Shown here piece by piece: positions 55,019-63,803 of a DNA stretch of 64,000 bases. Under the pieces are notes generated by a model. The model saw nothing but the letters and a program-made list of their open reading frames with translations. It made no database searches and was not told where the DNA came from. The DNA is from Mesotoga sp. BH458_6_3_2_1 (GTDB lineage Bacteria > Thermotogota > Thermotogae > Petrotogales > Kosmotogaceae): positions 17,191 to 81,190 of the forward strand of contig NZ_JFHL01000013.1 in the NCBI RefSeq assembly GCF_003664995.1, read 5' to 3'. The position numbers were made by a program, and so were the translations under genes. Within the stretch, counting starts at the first letter, position 1. Each line of letters begins with the position of its first letter.

Positions 55019-55357
55019 CTGTCCCTTTCATTCAACGAGATAACAATATATGGACAAGCCACTACGGACCCGGAATCAACTGTGCGGGGCGGATTCTTCA
55101 GGGTGAGTATATGCGTATACAGGAGCGGGGGCGAAACCGAAGAAATCTTTGACATTCGTTTCGATGAAAGGGAATCGAAAAGGGTATTCGCGGAAATCTA
55201 CAGAGGCTGCTATCTGCTTATCAGGGGCGAAATAAGAGTTAGAAAGAACCTTCACATAAAACTAAGGGAGTTCACCGTGACGACAAGACCCTACGACAGA
55301 GATCTCGATATCGACATACCGAGAATACTAACACGGATCAAGAGCGACTACTTCTGA
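55019..55357 (+). CDS. SSB-like OB-fold candidate with a non-ATG start
   Basis: About 112 residues if it starts at CTG 55019, which is 7 bases after GAGGTGA (55005-55011). ATT 55013 and GTG 55082 are alternatives. From CTG the beginning reads [20 protein letters not shown], like SSB starts (a strand then GxxTxDPE). Later [17 protein letters not shown] and [15 protein letters not shown] fit the SSB order of a strand, helix and the GxxxxxxGxL strand. GTG would delete the first strand. The OB-fold reading is inference; no DNA-binding aromatic pattern is certain. Confidence 0.55.
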   Translation: MSLSFNEITIYGQATTDPESTVRGGFFRVSICVYRSGGETEEIFDIRFDERESKRVFAEIYRGCYLLIRGEIRVRKNLHIKLREFTVTTRPYDRDLDIDIPRILTRIKSDYF

Positions 55358-56064
55358 AAAGTCTCGTAATACTTGCCTCTAAGATCGGTGAAGATGGATC
55401 TGTCCACCACGGTCTTGAATTCATCGACCTCTACGAGAAGATACTCGTCGCCGACTCTATCGGTTATCTTCAAATATTCAATCTCTGGGAAGTAACCCTC
55501 TCTCCGGAGGAAAGAAACGTGTATGTGCATGAGATTGGGAAGGTAGCCCCCGCCTCCAATGAGGCCGAGTACTCTGAGTCTCTGTTCGGACGGATCAATC
55601 ATGTATATCCGCCTGTCATCTTCTGTGGCAACGGTCCATGTGAAGTTGGACGACTCGAGGAGACCACCGAAGAATTGTTCAGTAAGGTTGTTGATCAAAT
55701 CAGTCTGGTAGCTCGATCTGTATTGCTTCCAGGGCACACCGTCAACAACACTGAAAGTCACTTCCTCCCTTGAGAGATATACCAGGGCAATTCCGCTAAG
55801 TTCTTCAGGCTCGAAAAACTCTACGTAGACATCTTCACCCCCGACCATAACGAGACGAATCTTTAACTTGAGATCTTCGTAATCAGAATCGGGGTATTCT
55901 GTATCTACCAGGTGGAAGTGAACTCTAACAAGTGCATCGATATCGCCTGAATCAACGACCTGCTGTATGAAAAGAGTCAGATCATCGTACTCGCTGACTG
56001 AAGAGAACAGCGTCCCTCCAACAAGCAGGGAGAATGCGGCGGCCAAGACCACACAAAGCTTCAT
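55348..56064 (-). CDS. Secreted LolA-like outer-membrane lipoprotein-sorting family protein
   Basis: 238 residues from ATG behind AGAGGTGAGTAAG. A signal peptide covers ~1-20 (KLCVVLAAAFSLLVGG). The mature part has the curved beta-sheet pattern of LolA/LolB-related DUF4292-type proteins (VRVHFHLVD, MVGGEDVYVEFFEPEELSG, FSVVDGVPWKQY, IEYLKITDRVGDEYLLVEV). Thermotogae have an outer toga, so such a protein could carry lipid or lipoprotein. It overlaps the SSB-like gene by 10 bases. A TATAAT on the minus strand near 56085 is a possible -10. Confidence 0.65.
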   Translation of the reverse strand: MKLCVVLAAAFSLLVGGTLFSSVSEYDDLTLFIQQVVDSGDIDALVRVHFHLVDTEYPDSDYEDLKLKIRLVMVGGEDVYVEFFEPEELSGIALVYLSREEVTFSVVDGVPWKQYRSSYQTDLINNLTEQFFGGLLESSNFTWTVATEDDRRIYMIDPSEQRLRVLGLIGGGGYLPNLMHIHVSFLRREGYFPEIEYLKITDRVGDEYLLVEVDEFKTVVDRSIFTDLRGKYYETFQK

Positions 56065-56140
56065 CTTACTCACCTCTCGCGAGATTATAACATGCGAAGA
56101 GACACAGAAAAATGATAAGATCAGATTGAGGGGTGATGAT

Positions 56141-57658
56141 TTGAAGGTAGCGTTTCCCGCCCAGATGAGGGAAATCGACAAGAAGATAATTGAAGGAGGG
56201 GTACCTTCGCTTCTTCTAATGGAAGAGGCTGCCCGCAGCGTTTTCGAAGAGATTCAAAGACACGCAGTGAGCCGGGCAGTTGTCCTCTGTGGCAGCGGCA
56301 ACAACGGTGGTGACGGCTACGGAGTGGCAAGGCTTCTTCTCGGTCACGGAACTGATGTCGCTGTTGTGCGATGTTATACTCCCACAAGCGATGACTGCAA
56401 AAGAAACGCAGCGATTTATGGCTCTCTAGGAGGGCCGGCTGTGGACCTGGAAGAGACTTCCGTCGCGGAGAATCTGCTCGGCAGCGCCGACATAATAGTC
56501 GATGCCGTTTTTGGAACGGGATTTCATGGAAGTCTTGAAGGCAATACCGCCAAGCTGTTCGAATTTGTCAATCGGCTTAAAGCTTATAGATTGGCCGTGG
56601 ACATCCCTTCGGGGGTCTCCGGGTTTGACGGCAGTGCTTCAGACTCGTCGTTCAAGGCGGACAAGACAGTCACTTTCGGACTGGCAAAAGTTGGCCATTT
56701 TCTCTATCCTGGATGTGCATTCTGTGGCGAGATTCTCATCGAGGGCGCCGGCTTTCCAAAGAGAATAATGAATTCTCTGGCCGATTCCGAAGTCATAGAT
56801 GAAGAGGTTATCTCCGCACTTCTGCCTGAAAGGCCTCGTAACAGCTACAAGGGAAGCTATGGTTCTGTTCTCATAATAGGCGGATGTGAGATCTACACAG
56901 GAGCTCCGTATCTCTCTGCTCTCGGCGCTTTCAGATCCGGGTGCGGAATGGTTTACTCGTACACTCCCGGGGGATCTGCGAGCGTTATACAAAACAATCT
57001 GCCGGAAGCGATTGCTCTGGTAAGCGACGGCGACTTTCTTGGACCAGGTGACATCAAACACCTCTCTAAACTGATGGACAGAATAGATTGCATCGTAGTC
57101 GGTCCAGGAGTGGGAAGAAAGGAGGAAAGTGTCGAATTTGTACTGCAGTTGTTGAGGAGTTTTCCCGATAAGAGCTTTATTGTAGATGCCGATGGTCTTT
57201 TCGCTATCTCAAAGGATCTCTCGGTCCTATCAAGGTCAATGGAGATTCTTATAACCCCTCACCCGGGAGAGTTCGGCCGGCTTAATGAAGGAAGAACCGA
57301 TCTGGAGTCTTTCATGGAGTTCTGTTCCATTCACGGAACAAGTGCGATTCTGAAGGGCGCCTCATCTGTGTTTTGTAATGGAAGCAGAAAGATATCGATC
57401 AACACAGCGGGAAACACAGGCCTCGCAAAGGCGGGAAGCGGTGATCTCCTCTCAGGATCGATTGCCGGTTTTGCAGCCCAAACAGGGGATCTCGATCAAT
57501 CTGCGATACTGGGAATGTACTTCATGGGCAGAGCGGCCGAGCTCTCTAGTGTTTCAGAACCATGTAATTCTGCCTCAAGAATTGCAGACTCCTTCTCGCT
57601 TGTCTTTAAGCAGTTCGAGCAGAATGCAAAGGAGAGATTACATGGAACTAGGCCATAA
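56141..57658 (+). CDS. nnrD: Bifunctional NAD(P)HX epimerase/dehydratase
   Basis: 505 residues from TTG behind GAGGGGTGATGAT. The N-terminal NnrE domain (residues ~1-210) has MREIDKKIIEGGVPSLLLME and CGSGNNGGDGYGVARLL. The C-terminal NnrD domain (residues ~215-500) has YKGSYGSVLIIGG, PGVGRKEESV, ITPHPGEFGRL, and AGSGDLLSGSIAG. Together they repair hydrated NAD(P)H. The fused form is common. It overlaps rpoN by 17 bases. Confidence 0.95.
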   Translation: MKVAFPAQMREIDKKIIEGGVPSLLLMEEAARSVFEEIQRHAVSRAVVLCGSGNNGGDGYGVARLLLGHGTDVAVVRCYTPTSDDCKRNAAIYGSLGGPAVDLEETSVAENLLGSADIIVDAVFGTGFHGSLEGNTAKLFEFVNRLKAYRLAVDIPSGVSGFDGSASDSSFKADKTVTFGLAKVGHFLYPGCAFCGEILIEGAGFPKRIMNSLADSEVIDEEVISALLPERPRNSYKGSYGSVLIIGGCEIYTGAPYLSALGAFRSGCGMVYSYTPGGSASVIQNNLPEAIALVSDGDFLGPGDIKHLSKLMDRIDCIVVGPGVGRKEESVEFVLQLLRSFPDKSFIVDADGLFAISKDLSVLSRSMEILITPHPGEFGRLNEGRTDLESFMEFCSIHGTSAILKGASSVFCNGSRKISINTAGNTGLAKAGSGDLLSGSIAGFAAQTGDLDQSAILGMYFMGRAAELSSVSEPCNSASRIADSFSLVFKQFEQNAKERLHGTRP

Positions 57659-58835
57659 TATTTCCCAGCGACTTGAGCAGAAACTCGGCCTCTCACTGAA
57701 GGCCCAGCAGGCCCTGAAACTGCTCCAGCTCAATTCACTTGAGATCTCTGCCGAACTCGAAGAGATTGTACAGGCAAATCCTCTTCTTGAAATAAAGAGA
57801 GAAGACTACGAACTCATAGAAGAAAGCAAAGAAAGCCATAGAGAACCTGAAGACGAGGAAAATATCGAAGAAGGAGATTATTACTCACTCCCTGCGAGCA
57901 ACTCCATTTACATGAAACAAGAAAGCACCGATCGCGACGGCTGGGACTTCGACAGAATTGAAGCCCAACAGCCGACCTTTAGAGAGATACTCAGAGACTT
58001 CGCTTTCTACATACTCGACGATGACCTTTTCTGTATCTTTGAAGTACTACTGGATAACATGGACGATCTCGGCATGATTACCTCAGATCTCGAGACAATT
58101 GCCCGGGAAAATCACTGCCCCGTCGATGGACTCTCTGCAGTCATTTCTGCAATGAGAAACGGTGGCTTCGACGGCGTCTTTGCCTCGAATCGCGAAGAAC
58201 TCGAAACCCTTATGGGGCCAGGCCTCTTCCCTTCATCGGGGTACAGCGATGGCTCCTATGTAAGATATGTTGAGCCGGATGTCTATATTGAGTTTCTCGA
58301 TGAGAAGTTCATAGTCACCGTCAGGGATTACTCGCTCGTCTTGAACGTTGATGAATCCTACGAAGAGATAATGGAAAGCGGCGAAAAGGCGGCAAGAAAA
58401 TACCTTGAAGACAAGCTCGAAGAAGCGAAGTTCTATATAACGGCCCTTGAAAGAAGGAAGACGACCCTGATCACAATCGGAAATGAAATCGTGATGAGAA
58501 ATGCACCCTTCCTCCTGAAAACAAGCGACAAGATAAGGCCTCTAAAGATGAATTCAATAGCAGATAAGATAGGTGTCGTAGTTTCCACCGTCAGCCGCGC
58601 CGTAAAGGATAAGTTTGTTCAGACTCCTGTCGGGACCTTCCCGATCCGGTACTTTTTCGGCAACGTACAGGAAAAGGAACAGGCCCTCGAAGTGATAGCC
58701 GAGATCGTCCGGGAAGACCCCGAGATTTCAGATGCGCAGCTTGTAATTGAACTTAATAACAGGGATATCTGCATAGCCAGGAGAACAGTCAACAAGTACA
58801 GAAACCAGCTTGGATTGGGAAAAACAAAATGGTGA
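57642..58835 (+). CDS. rpoN: RNA polymerase sigma-54 factor
   Basis: 397 residues from ATG behind AAGGAGAG. Region I is clear (MELGHNISQRLEQKL, SLKAQQALKLLQLNSLE, ANPLLE). An acidic region II covers ~50-90, a core-binding domain follows, then a helix-turn-helix (IGVVVSTVSRAVKDKFVQT). The RpoN box is ARRTVNKYRN at residues ~379-388 (consensus ARRTVAKYRE). It directs RNA polymerase to -24/-12 promoters and needs AAA+ enhancer-binding activators, none of which lie here. Shorter than E. coli RpoN (477). It is coupled to nnrD and thiN. Confidence 0.93.
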   Translation: MELGHNISQRLEQKLGLSLKAQQALKLLQLNSLEISAELEEIVQANPLLEIKREDYELIEESKESHREPEDEENIEEGDYYSLPASNSIYMKQESTDRDGWDFDRIEAQQPTFREILRDFAFYILDDDLFCIFEVLLDNMDDLGMITSDLETIARENHCPVDGLSAVISAMRNGGFDGVFASNREELETLMGPGLFPSSGYSDGSYVRYVEPDVYIEFLDEKFIVTVRDYSLVLNVDESYEEIMESGEKAARKYLEDKLEEAKFYITALERRKTTLITIGNEIVMRNAPFLLKTSDKIRPLKMNSIADKIGVVVSTVSRAVKDKFVQTPVGTFPIRYFFGNVQEKEQALEVIAEIVREDPEISDAQLVIELNNRDICIARRTVNKYRNQLGLGKTKW

Positions 58836-59476
58836 CGAAGGCAGCGCTTTTCGTCGGTGGGGAATATATATCTTCTACGGAATTCTACATGAGAAAGTTG
58901 GAGGAAACTTCTTTTGTATCGGCCGCCGATTCAGGAGCTGAAAAGCTCAGAAGTCTTGAAAGGCATCCCGATCTCCTTGTTGGAGACATGGATTCGATAA
59001 GCGAGACGACTCTTGATTGGTGCAGAAGCAAAGGGTCTTTGATTCTAATCTATCCGCCCGAGAAAGACGATACAGATACTCAGATCGCGCTTCAGGCCCT
59101 TGAAGAACGGGACATAACGGAGGTGGAGATCTTCGGCGCTACCGGTCTCCGGCTAGATCACTTCATGGGCACTCTTGCTTCAATCTACGGCGTACGGAAC
59201 ACCTTGAAAGCAACAATAGTGGAGGATAGCGTGGAGATCGGAATGGTATCCAAAGAGCTGGTCTCCTCAGCAGAACTCGGTGAAATCTGGTCTCTATTCC
59301 CCTTCGGAGGACAGCCGACTATGATCAGTCTTAAGGGCTTCAAATACTCTCTGAGAGATGCCACTCTCGAGTACGGAAATCCGCTGGGTGTTTCAAACGA
59401 GACGAAAGAAAGCGAAGTACAGATTCTCTGCAAGGGAGGTACTGTCCTATACTTCAGATGGTTGAAAAAGCAGTAA
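58829..59476 (+). CDS. thiN: Thiamine pyrophosphokinase
   Basis: 215 residues. It transfers pyrophosphate from ATP to thiamine to give the coenzyme. Motifs: AADSGAEKL, LLVGDMDSIS, PPEKDDTDTQIAL and the C-terminal GATGLRLDHFMG. It overlaps rpoN by 7 bases and the next gene by 19. No riboswitch is expected since it sits inside an operon. Confidence 0.94.
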   Translation: MVTKAALFVGGEYISSTEFYMRKLEETSFVSAADSGAEKLRSLERHPDLLVGDMDSISETTLDWCRSKGSLILIYPPEKDDTDTQIALQALEERDITEVEIFGATGLRLDHFMGTLASIYGVRNTLKATIVEDSVEIGMVSKELVSSAELGEIWSLFPFGGQPTMISLKGFKYSLRDATLEYGNPLGVSNETKESEVQILCKGGTVLYFRWLKKQ

Positions 59477-59994
59477 TAATTTCAGACACACACGGCTCTC
59501 CTGGGCCAGTGAAGAGAATACTTGAGAGAAACGGCGAAAACCTTCCGATTATTCACTGCGGAGACTTCCTGTATCACGGCCCCAGGAATCCTCTTCCCGG
59601 TGACTACGATCCAGAAGAACTCGCTGCGATTTTCAGACAGTATTCCCTAAGAATCGAAACCGTGAGGGGAAACTGCGACAGCGAAATCGATCTGATGCAA
59701 ATTGGTTTACTTGACCTGCCTGAAGCGCGAACACTCGTCATAAACGATATTCAACTCTTCATTTCACACGGCCACAAGGAGTTCGGTCTTCCCTTCGAAA
59801 GAGGAATAGTCATATCCGGCCATACTCACATCGCGCATCTCTCCAGAGAAGGGGAAACCATATTTCTTAATCCCGGCAGTCCCTCTATTCCCAAAGATGA
59901 CACCGGTGGATCTTACGCAATAATCGACTTCGTAAAAGGGTTCATATACCTCAACAGCATTGAGGGCCGCGAACTCAAAGCGATGGCTCTTTAG
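59458..59994 (+). CDS. YfcE/MJ0936-type phosphodiesterase (calcineurin-like)
   Basis: 178 residues. Metal motifs: ISDTHG, HCGDFLYHG, RGNCDSEI, FISHGHKE and SGHTHIAHL. These small enzymes cleave phosphodiesters; the physiological substrate is unknown. It overlaps thiN by 19 bases. Confidence 0.92.
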   Translation: MVEKAVIISDTHGSPGPVKRILERNGENLPIIHCGDFLYHGPRNPLPGDYDPEELAAIFRQYSLRIETVRGNCDSEIDLMQIGLLDLPEARTLVINDIQLFISHGHKEFGLPFERGIVISGHTHIAHLSREGETIFLNPGSPSIPKDDTGGSYAIIDFVKGFIYLNSIEGRELKAMAL

Positions 59995-60010
59995 GAGCGC
60001 CTGCTTTCGG

Positions 60011-60039
60011 TGAACATGTTACTGAACCCATGATATAAT
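60011..60039 (+). promoter_or_regulatory. Promoter of the MBL hydrolase-ylxQ-infB operon
   Basis: TGAACA (60011-60016) and perfect TATAAT (60034-60039) separated by 17 bp, 20 bp before ATG 60059. Confidence 0.65.
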
Positions 60040-60058
60040 AAGTATCTGGGTGATGAAT

Positions 60059-60685
60059 ATGGTTTTGAGATGGCATGGACATTCGTGTTTTTCGCTTGAG
60101 AGCGATGAAAAGACTCTTTTAATTGACCCCTTCGATGAGGGTGTAGGTTATGACATGCCCCCGGTTAGGCCGGACATTATTCTGGAATCCCATCAGCACC
60201 ACGACCACAATGCTCATGATAGATTCGAGCAGGGATTCGTGCTGATAAAGGAAACCGTCAACAAAACTGTGCAAGGGTTCAAGATCGAAGGTCATTCAGT
60301 ATTCCACGATGACGTGCAGGGCAGTAAACGAGGCAAGAACATAATTTTCGAAGTTACGACCCCGGACGGATTCAGAGTAGTTCATTGCGGAGACCTAGGC
60401 CACAAAATTGATTCAGAGCTTCTAGATCTTCTGAGGAGCCCTGATGTTCTGCTTGTGCCTGTGGGCGGTTTCTACACAATCGACGCGAAACAGGCAAGAG
60501 AGCTGACAAGAGATCTAGCTCCGTCGTACGTTGTTCCGATGCATTTTAAAACAGAAGCCCTGGCCTTTGAGCTGGGGGGAGTTGAAGACTTTCTGTCTGG
60601 CGACCCGTTTGAAAAGCTTGATGAGCTTAAGCTGGAAGAAAAGGCCAATGTGGGAACCAGGATAGTCGTCCTCAATTATCGTTGA
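60059..60685 (+). CDS. Metallo-beta-lactamase fold hydrolase, UPF0173-like
   Basis: 208 residues. The metal-binding motif is SHQHHDHNAHD, with GHSVFHDD and the later HCGDLGHKI and MHFKTEALAF. The start is ATG 60059 after GGGTGATG. The family includes metal-dependent hydrolases related to UlaG/L-ascorbate lactonase; the substrate is unknown. Confidence 0.88.
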   Translation: MVLRWHGHSCFSLESDEKTLLIDPFDEGVGYDMPPVRPDIILESHQHHDHNAHDRFEQGFVLIKETVNKTVQGFKIEGHSVFHDDVQGSKRGKNIIFEVTTPDGFRVVHCGDLGHKIDSELLDLLRSPDVLLVPVGGFYTIDAKQARELTRDLAPSYVVPMHFKTEALAFELGGVEDFLSGDPFEKLDELKLEEKANVGTRIVVLNYR

Positions 60686-60698
60686 TCGAGGGCATAAT

Positions 60699-61025
60699 AT
60701 GGATGAAAAGAGAATTGTATCTCTCCTTGGAATAGGAAGAAGAGCAAACAAGGTTGTGTTTGGGAAAGAGCAATTAAGAAGTTATTTGAGGCAGCCGTTT
60801 AAGAGAAAGTTTCTCATTCTGGCTTGCGATACCAGCGATTCGATAAAGGAAGACTGGATCAAGAGATGCAAGAGTCACGGGGCAAGCTGTATTCTCCTCA
60901 AAGAACACGACCGTGTCGCTCTGGGAAGGGCCATCGGCAAAGAAAACATCTCTGCAGTGGCAGTTGCCGATAACGGCCTTGCAGATGAAATCTCAAAGAT
61001 AATGACACAGGCGGGAGGTGACTGA
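60699..61025 (+). CDS. L7Ae/YlxQ-like RNA-binding protein
   Basis: 108 residues. L7Ae fold: LLGIGRRANKVVFG, then FLILACDTSDS and the C-terminal GKENISAVAVADNGLADEI. YlxQ-type proteins are encoded immediately before infB in Gram-positive and related bacteria and are linked to RNA metabolism. It lies 3 bases upstream of infB. Confidence 0.88.
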   Translation: MDEKRIVSLLGIGRRANKVVFGKEQLRSYLRQPFKRKFLILACDTSDSIKEDWIKRCKSHGASCILLKEHDRVALGRAIGKENISAVAVADNGLADEISKIMTQAGGD

Positions 61026-61028
61026 GCT

Positions 61029-63113
61029 ATGCCAAAAGCCAGAGTGTACGAACTTGCTAAGAGATTGAATATAACGGCAAGAGAGCTGCTGGATGAACTT
61101 GAGGAGCTCGGTGTTACCGTCAAGAACCATATGTCCGTTCTTGACGAGGAGACCGTTAACATTATAGTTGGTCTCTACGAGGAAGAAAAAAAGGAGCTCT
61201 TAAGGAAGGCCGAAAAGGCAAAAAACAAGATTCAGGAGAAAGAAGTCAAGAAGCTTGAAAAGAAATTAGTCTCCAAAGAGGAGCCACCAGCTGAGAAAAA
61301 GATTCCGGTTGAGCATAAAGTAAGATCCATCAAGCTGAAGAGCAATGAATTCAAGCTCGATGTGCTCGCCAAGAAGATGAACGTTCCTATCTCAAAGGTG
61401 ATAAAGGATCAGTTCATGAACGGCATAATTCTTCGTCCGGGACAAATTCTTTCGCTTGAAGATGCAATGAATATTGCGAGGAACTATGAGTGGGAAGTAG
61501 AACTCGTTCACGAGGAGGAAATCAATCCCTTTGAGAGCATCTCGAGTTCTTACGCCGAAACTTACAAAGAAAGCTCAAGATTGGTCCAGAGGCCACCGGT
61601 CGTCACAGTCATGGGGCACGTTGACCATGGGAAAACTACCCTTCTCGACAGAATAAGAAAGGCAAAGGTCGCCGAAGATGAAATCGGAGGCATTACCCAG
61701 ACAATAGGTGCCTACCAGGTCGAGATAAGAAACAAGAAGATCACGTTCATTGATACGCCCGGGCACGAGGCATTCACCGAAATGCGAGCCCGTGGGGCTC
61801 AGGCAACGGATATCGTAGTTCTAGTAGTAGCGGCCGACGACGGAGTTATGCCGCAGACGATAGAAGCTTACAATCACGCGAAGACAGCAAATGTGCCCAT
61901 AATTGTCGCGATAAACAAGGTGGACAAACCAAATGCAAACGTAGACCTCACGAAACAACAACTCGCCTCGAAGTTAGGACTCGTTCCCGAAGACTGGGGT
62001 GGAGACACCATAACAGTTCCTGTGTCTGCGAAAACAGGCAAGGGAGTTGAGGATGTTCTCGAGATGATCCTTCTTGTGGCCGAAGTGGCAGATGTGAAGT
62101 GCATTCCCGAAGGAAACGCGAGAGGAATCATTATAGACTCAAGACTGGACAAGGCCGTAGGTCCCCTGGCAACTCTCGTTGTAAAAGACGGAGTCTTAAG
62201 ACCTGGCGACTACGTTGTTGCCGGTTCTGCCTCAGGAAGAGTGAAGGCACTGATTAACGAATATGGGAAAAGAATCAGAGAAGCCTATCCTTCAGATCCT
62301 GTGCAGATTATTGGTTTCGACGAGGTGCCCGATGTGCACAGCATTGTGTACGCGGTTGAAAACCTTGACACTTCACGATCACTTGCCGAATACGCAAAGA
62401 GTCAGGCTCAGAAAGAGAAGTCTATTACAACAAGGCGCCACATAAGACTAGAAGAATTCCTCTCGATGACCGGAAACACTGATGAGAAGAAGGATCTAAA
62501 ACTAATACTGAAAGCCGATTCTTTCGGTACAGTTGAAGCTCTGAAGCAGGCCATGGCCAAGCTAGAGAATAACGACGTCAGGATTGAGGTCGTTCATTCC
62601 GGTATCGGCTCTGTGAACTCGAGTGACGTAATGCTTGCATCTGCCTCTGACGCTGTAATAATGGGTTTCAAAGTCAAACCCGATGCACTGGCAAGAAAAC
62701 AGGCAGAAGTAGAGGGAGTCCAGATCAAAGTCTACGAGATCATCTTCAACCTGATAGACGATCTCAAGAAGGCGCTAGAGGGTCTCCTTGAACCCGAGGA
62801 AGTCGATGAAGTTATAGGCCACGGACACATAAAGCAGTTGTTCAAAATTACCAAAGTTGGAACTATCGCCGGCGTCCAGGTTGATGATGGACACGTGCTG
62901 AAGAAGGGCAAGATGAGAGTTTACAGAAAGAACGAGGAAATTGCAGACGTCTCGATCGAAGTACTCAAACATTACAAAGACGACGCGAGCAGAGTAGATG
63001 CCCCAAAGGAGTGCGGGATAAAGGCACTCGGCTTCGATGATTTCCAAGAAGAGGATCAGCTTGAATTCCACAGCAAAAAGAGCGTGAAGAGAACGATAGA
63101 TTTCTCCGAATAA
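61029..63113 (+). CDS. infB: Translation initiation factor IF-2
   Basis: 694 residues. N-terminal IF2-N-type domains (residues ~1-60 and ~95-160) with a basic lysine-rich linker between. The G domain begins near residue 187: GHVDHGKTT at ~196-204, DTPGHEAF, and NKVDK. Domains II to IV follow, ending with the fMet-tRNA-binding region. It brings initiator tRNA to the 30S subunit. It ends with an intrinsic terminator. Confidence 0.97.
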   Translation: MPKARVYELAKRLNITARELLDELEELGVTVKNHMSVLDEETVNIIVGLYEEEKKELLRKAEKAKNKIQEKEVKKLEKKLVSKEEPPAEKKIPVEHKVRSIKLKSNEFKLDVLAKKMNVPISKVIKDQFMNGIILRPGQILSLEDAMNIARNYEWEVELVHEEEINPFESISSSYAETYKESSRLVQRPPVVTVMGHVDHGKTTLLDRIRKAKVAEDEIGGITQTIGAYQVEIRNKKITFIDTPGHEAFTEMRARGAQATDIVVLVVAADDGVMPQTIEAYNHAKTANVPIIVAINKVDKPNANVDLTKQQLASKLGLVPEDWGGDTITVPVSAKTGKGVEDVLEMILLVAEVADVKCIPEGNARGIIIDSRLDKAVGPLATLVVKDGVLRPGDYVVAGSASGRVKALINEYGKRIREAYPSDPVQIIGFDEVPDVHSIVYAVENLDTSRSLAEYAKSQAQKEKSITTRRHIRLEEFLSMTGNTDEKKDLKLILKADSFGTVEALKQAMAKLENNDVRIEVVHSGIGSVNSSDVMLASASDAVIMGFKVKPDALARKQAEVEGVQIKVYEIIFNLIDDLKKALEGLLEPEEVDEVIGHGHIKQLFKITKVGTIAGVQVDDGHVLKKGKMRVYRKNEEIADVSIEVLKHYKDDASRVDAPKECGIKALGFDDFQEEDQLEFHSKKSVKRTIDFSE

Positions 63114-63131
63114 GTCGCCAGTAGATGAAAG

Positions 63132-63156
63132 AGGTCCCTTAAGGGGGCCTTTTTTT
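63132..63156 (+). terminator. Intrinsic terminator of infB
   Basis: Stem AGGTCCC / GGGGCCT (63132-63138 / 63144-63150, one T-G pair), followed by seven Ts. Confidence 0.85.
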
Positions 63157-63345
63157 ACATACTCGAGATCTCAGGTGGGGTGATGCGAATTAGTCGTAGA
63201 TAAGTGCAAGAAAAGCCGGTTAGCCGTTGAACGGTTATCAGTTCGCCGAGAAGAGCCGCTTGTCGCTTGCCAAGAGACGCTGAACGCTGGAAAGAGCGAA
63301 GTAACTGGTTCTCCGTTGAACGGCTCTCCGTTCGCCGAGGAAACC

Positions 63346-63390
63346 GTTCTTCGTTCCAGAGCGAGGATCTGTTCTTCGTTCTTAGTCAAA
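63346..63390 (+). repeat. 45-bp exact direct repeat, copy 1
   Basis: The 45-base core starts GTTCTTCGTTCCAGAGCG and ends CTTAGTCAAA. It also contains two internal GTTCTTCGTTC units 25 bases apart (63346 and 63371). It is followed by the ACCGTGGTTGGG module. Confidence 0.9.
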
Positions 63391-63758
63391 ACCGTGGTTG
63401 GGGTTAGCAGGTAGGAGGTAGGAAAGAGCAAAAGATCAGTTGCAAGATGCAAGTTCCAAGTTGTGAGTTGTAAGACCGTGGTTGGGGGTCGGAGGTCGGG
63501 GGTTGGTCAGGAGCAAAGAACAAGAGCTCGACCCAATTCTCAAGAAGCAAATTACGTCCTCGGATCAGAACGAACTCATTTTTGTCATCTGAAGTGCTCC
63601 TGTTCAGGATCTGGGCTTTCGATAAACCGTGGTCGGGAGTTGCAGGTTCGTGGTAGGAAGAGAAAAGAACAGAACTTGGGGGTTGGTGGATAGGAGGCCG
63701 GAAGAGCAGAAGAAACTCGTTGTCCGTTGAATGGTAATCCGTTCTCCGAAGAGAACCT

Positions 63759-63803
63759 GTTCTTCGTTCCAGAGCGAGGATCTGTTCTTCGTTCTTAGTC
63801 AAA
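63759..63803 (+). repeat. 45-bp exact direct repeat, copy 2
   Basis: Identical to 63346-63390 over 45 bases. The flanks are related but diverged: ccgttgaatgg upstream, and CCATCATTC downstream in place of the ACCGTGG module. Confidence 0.9.
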
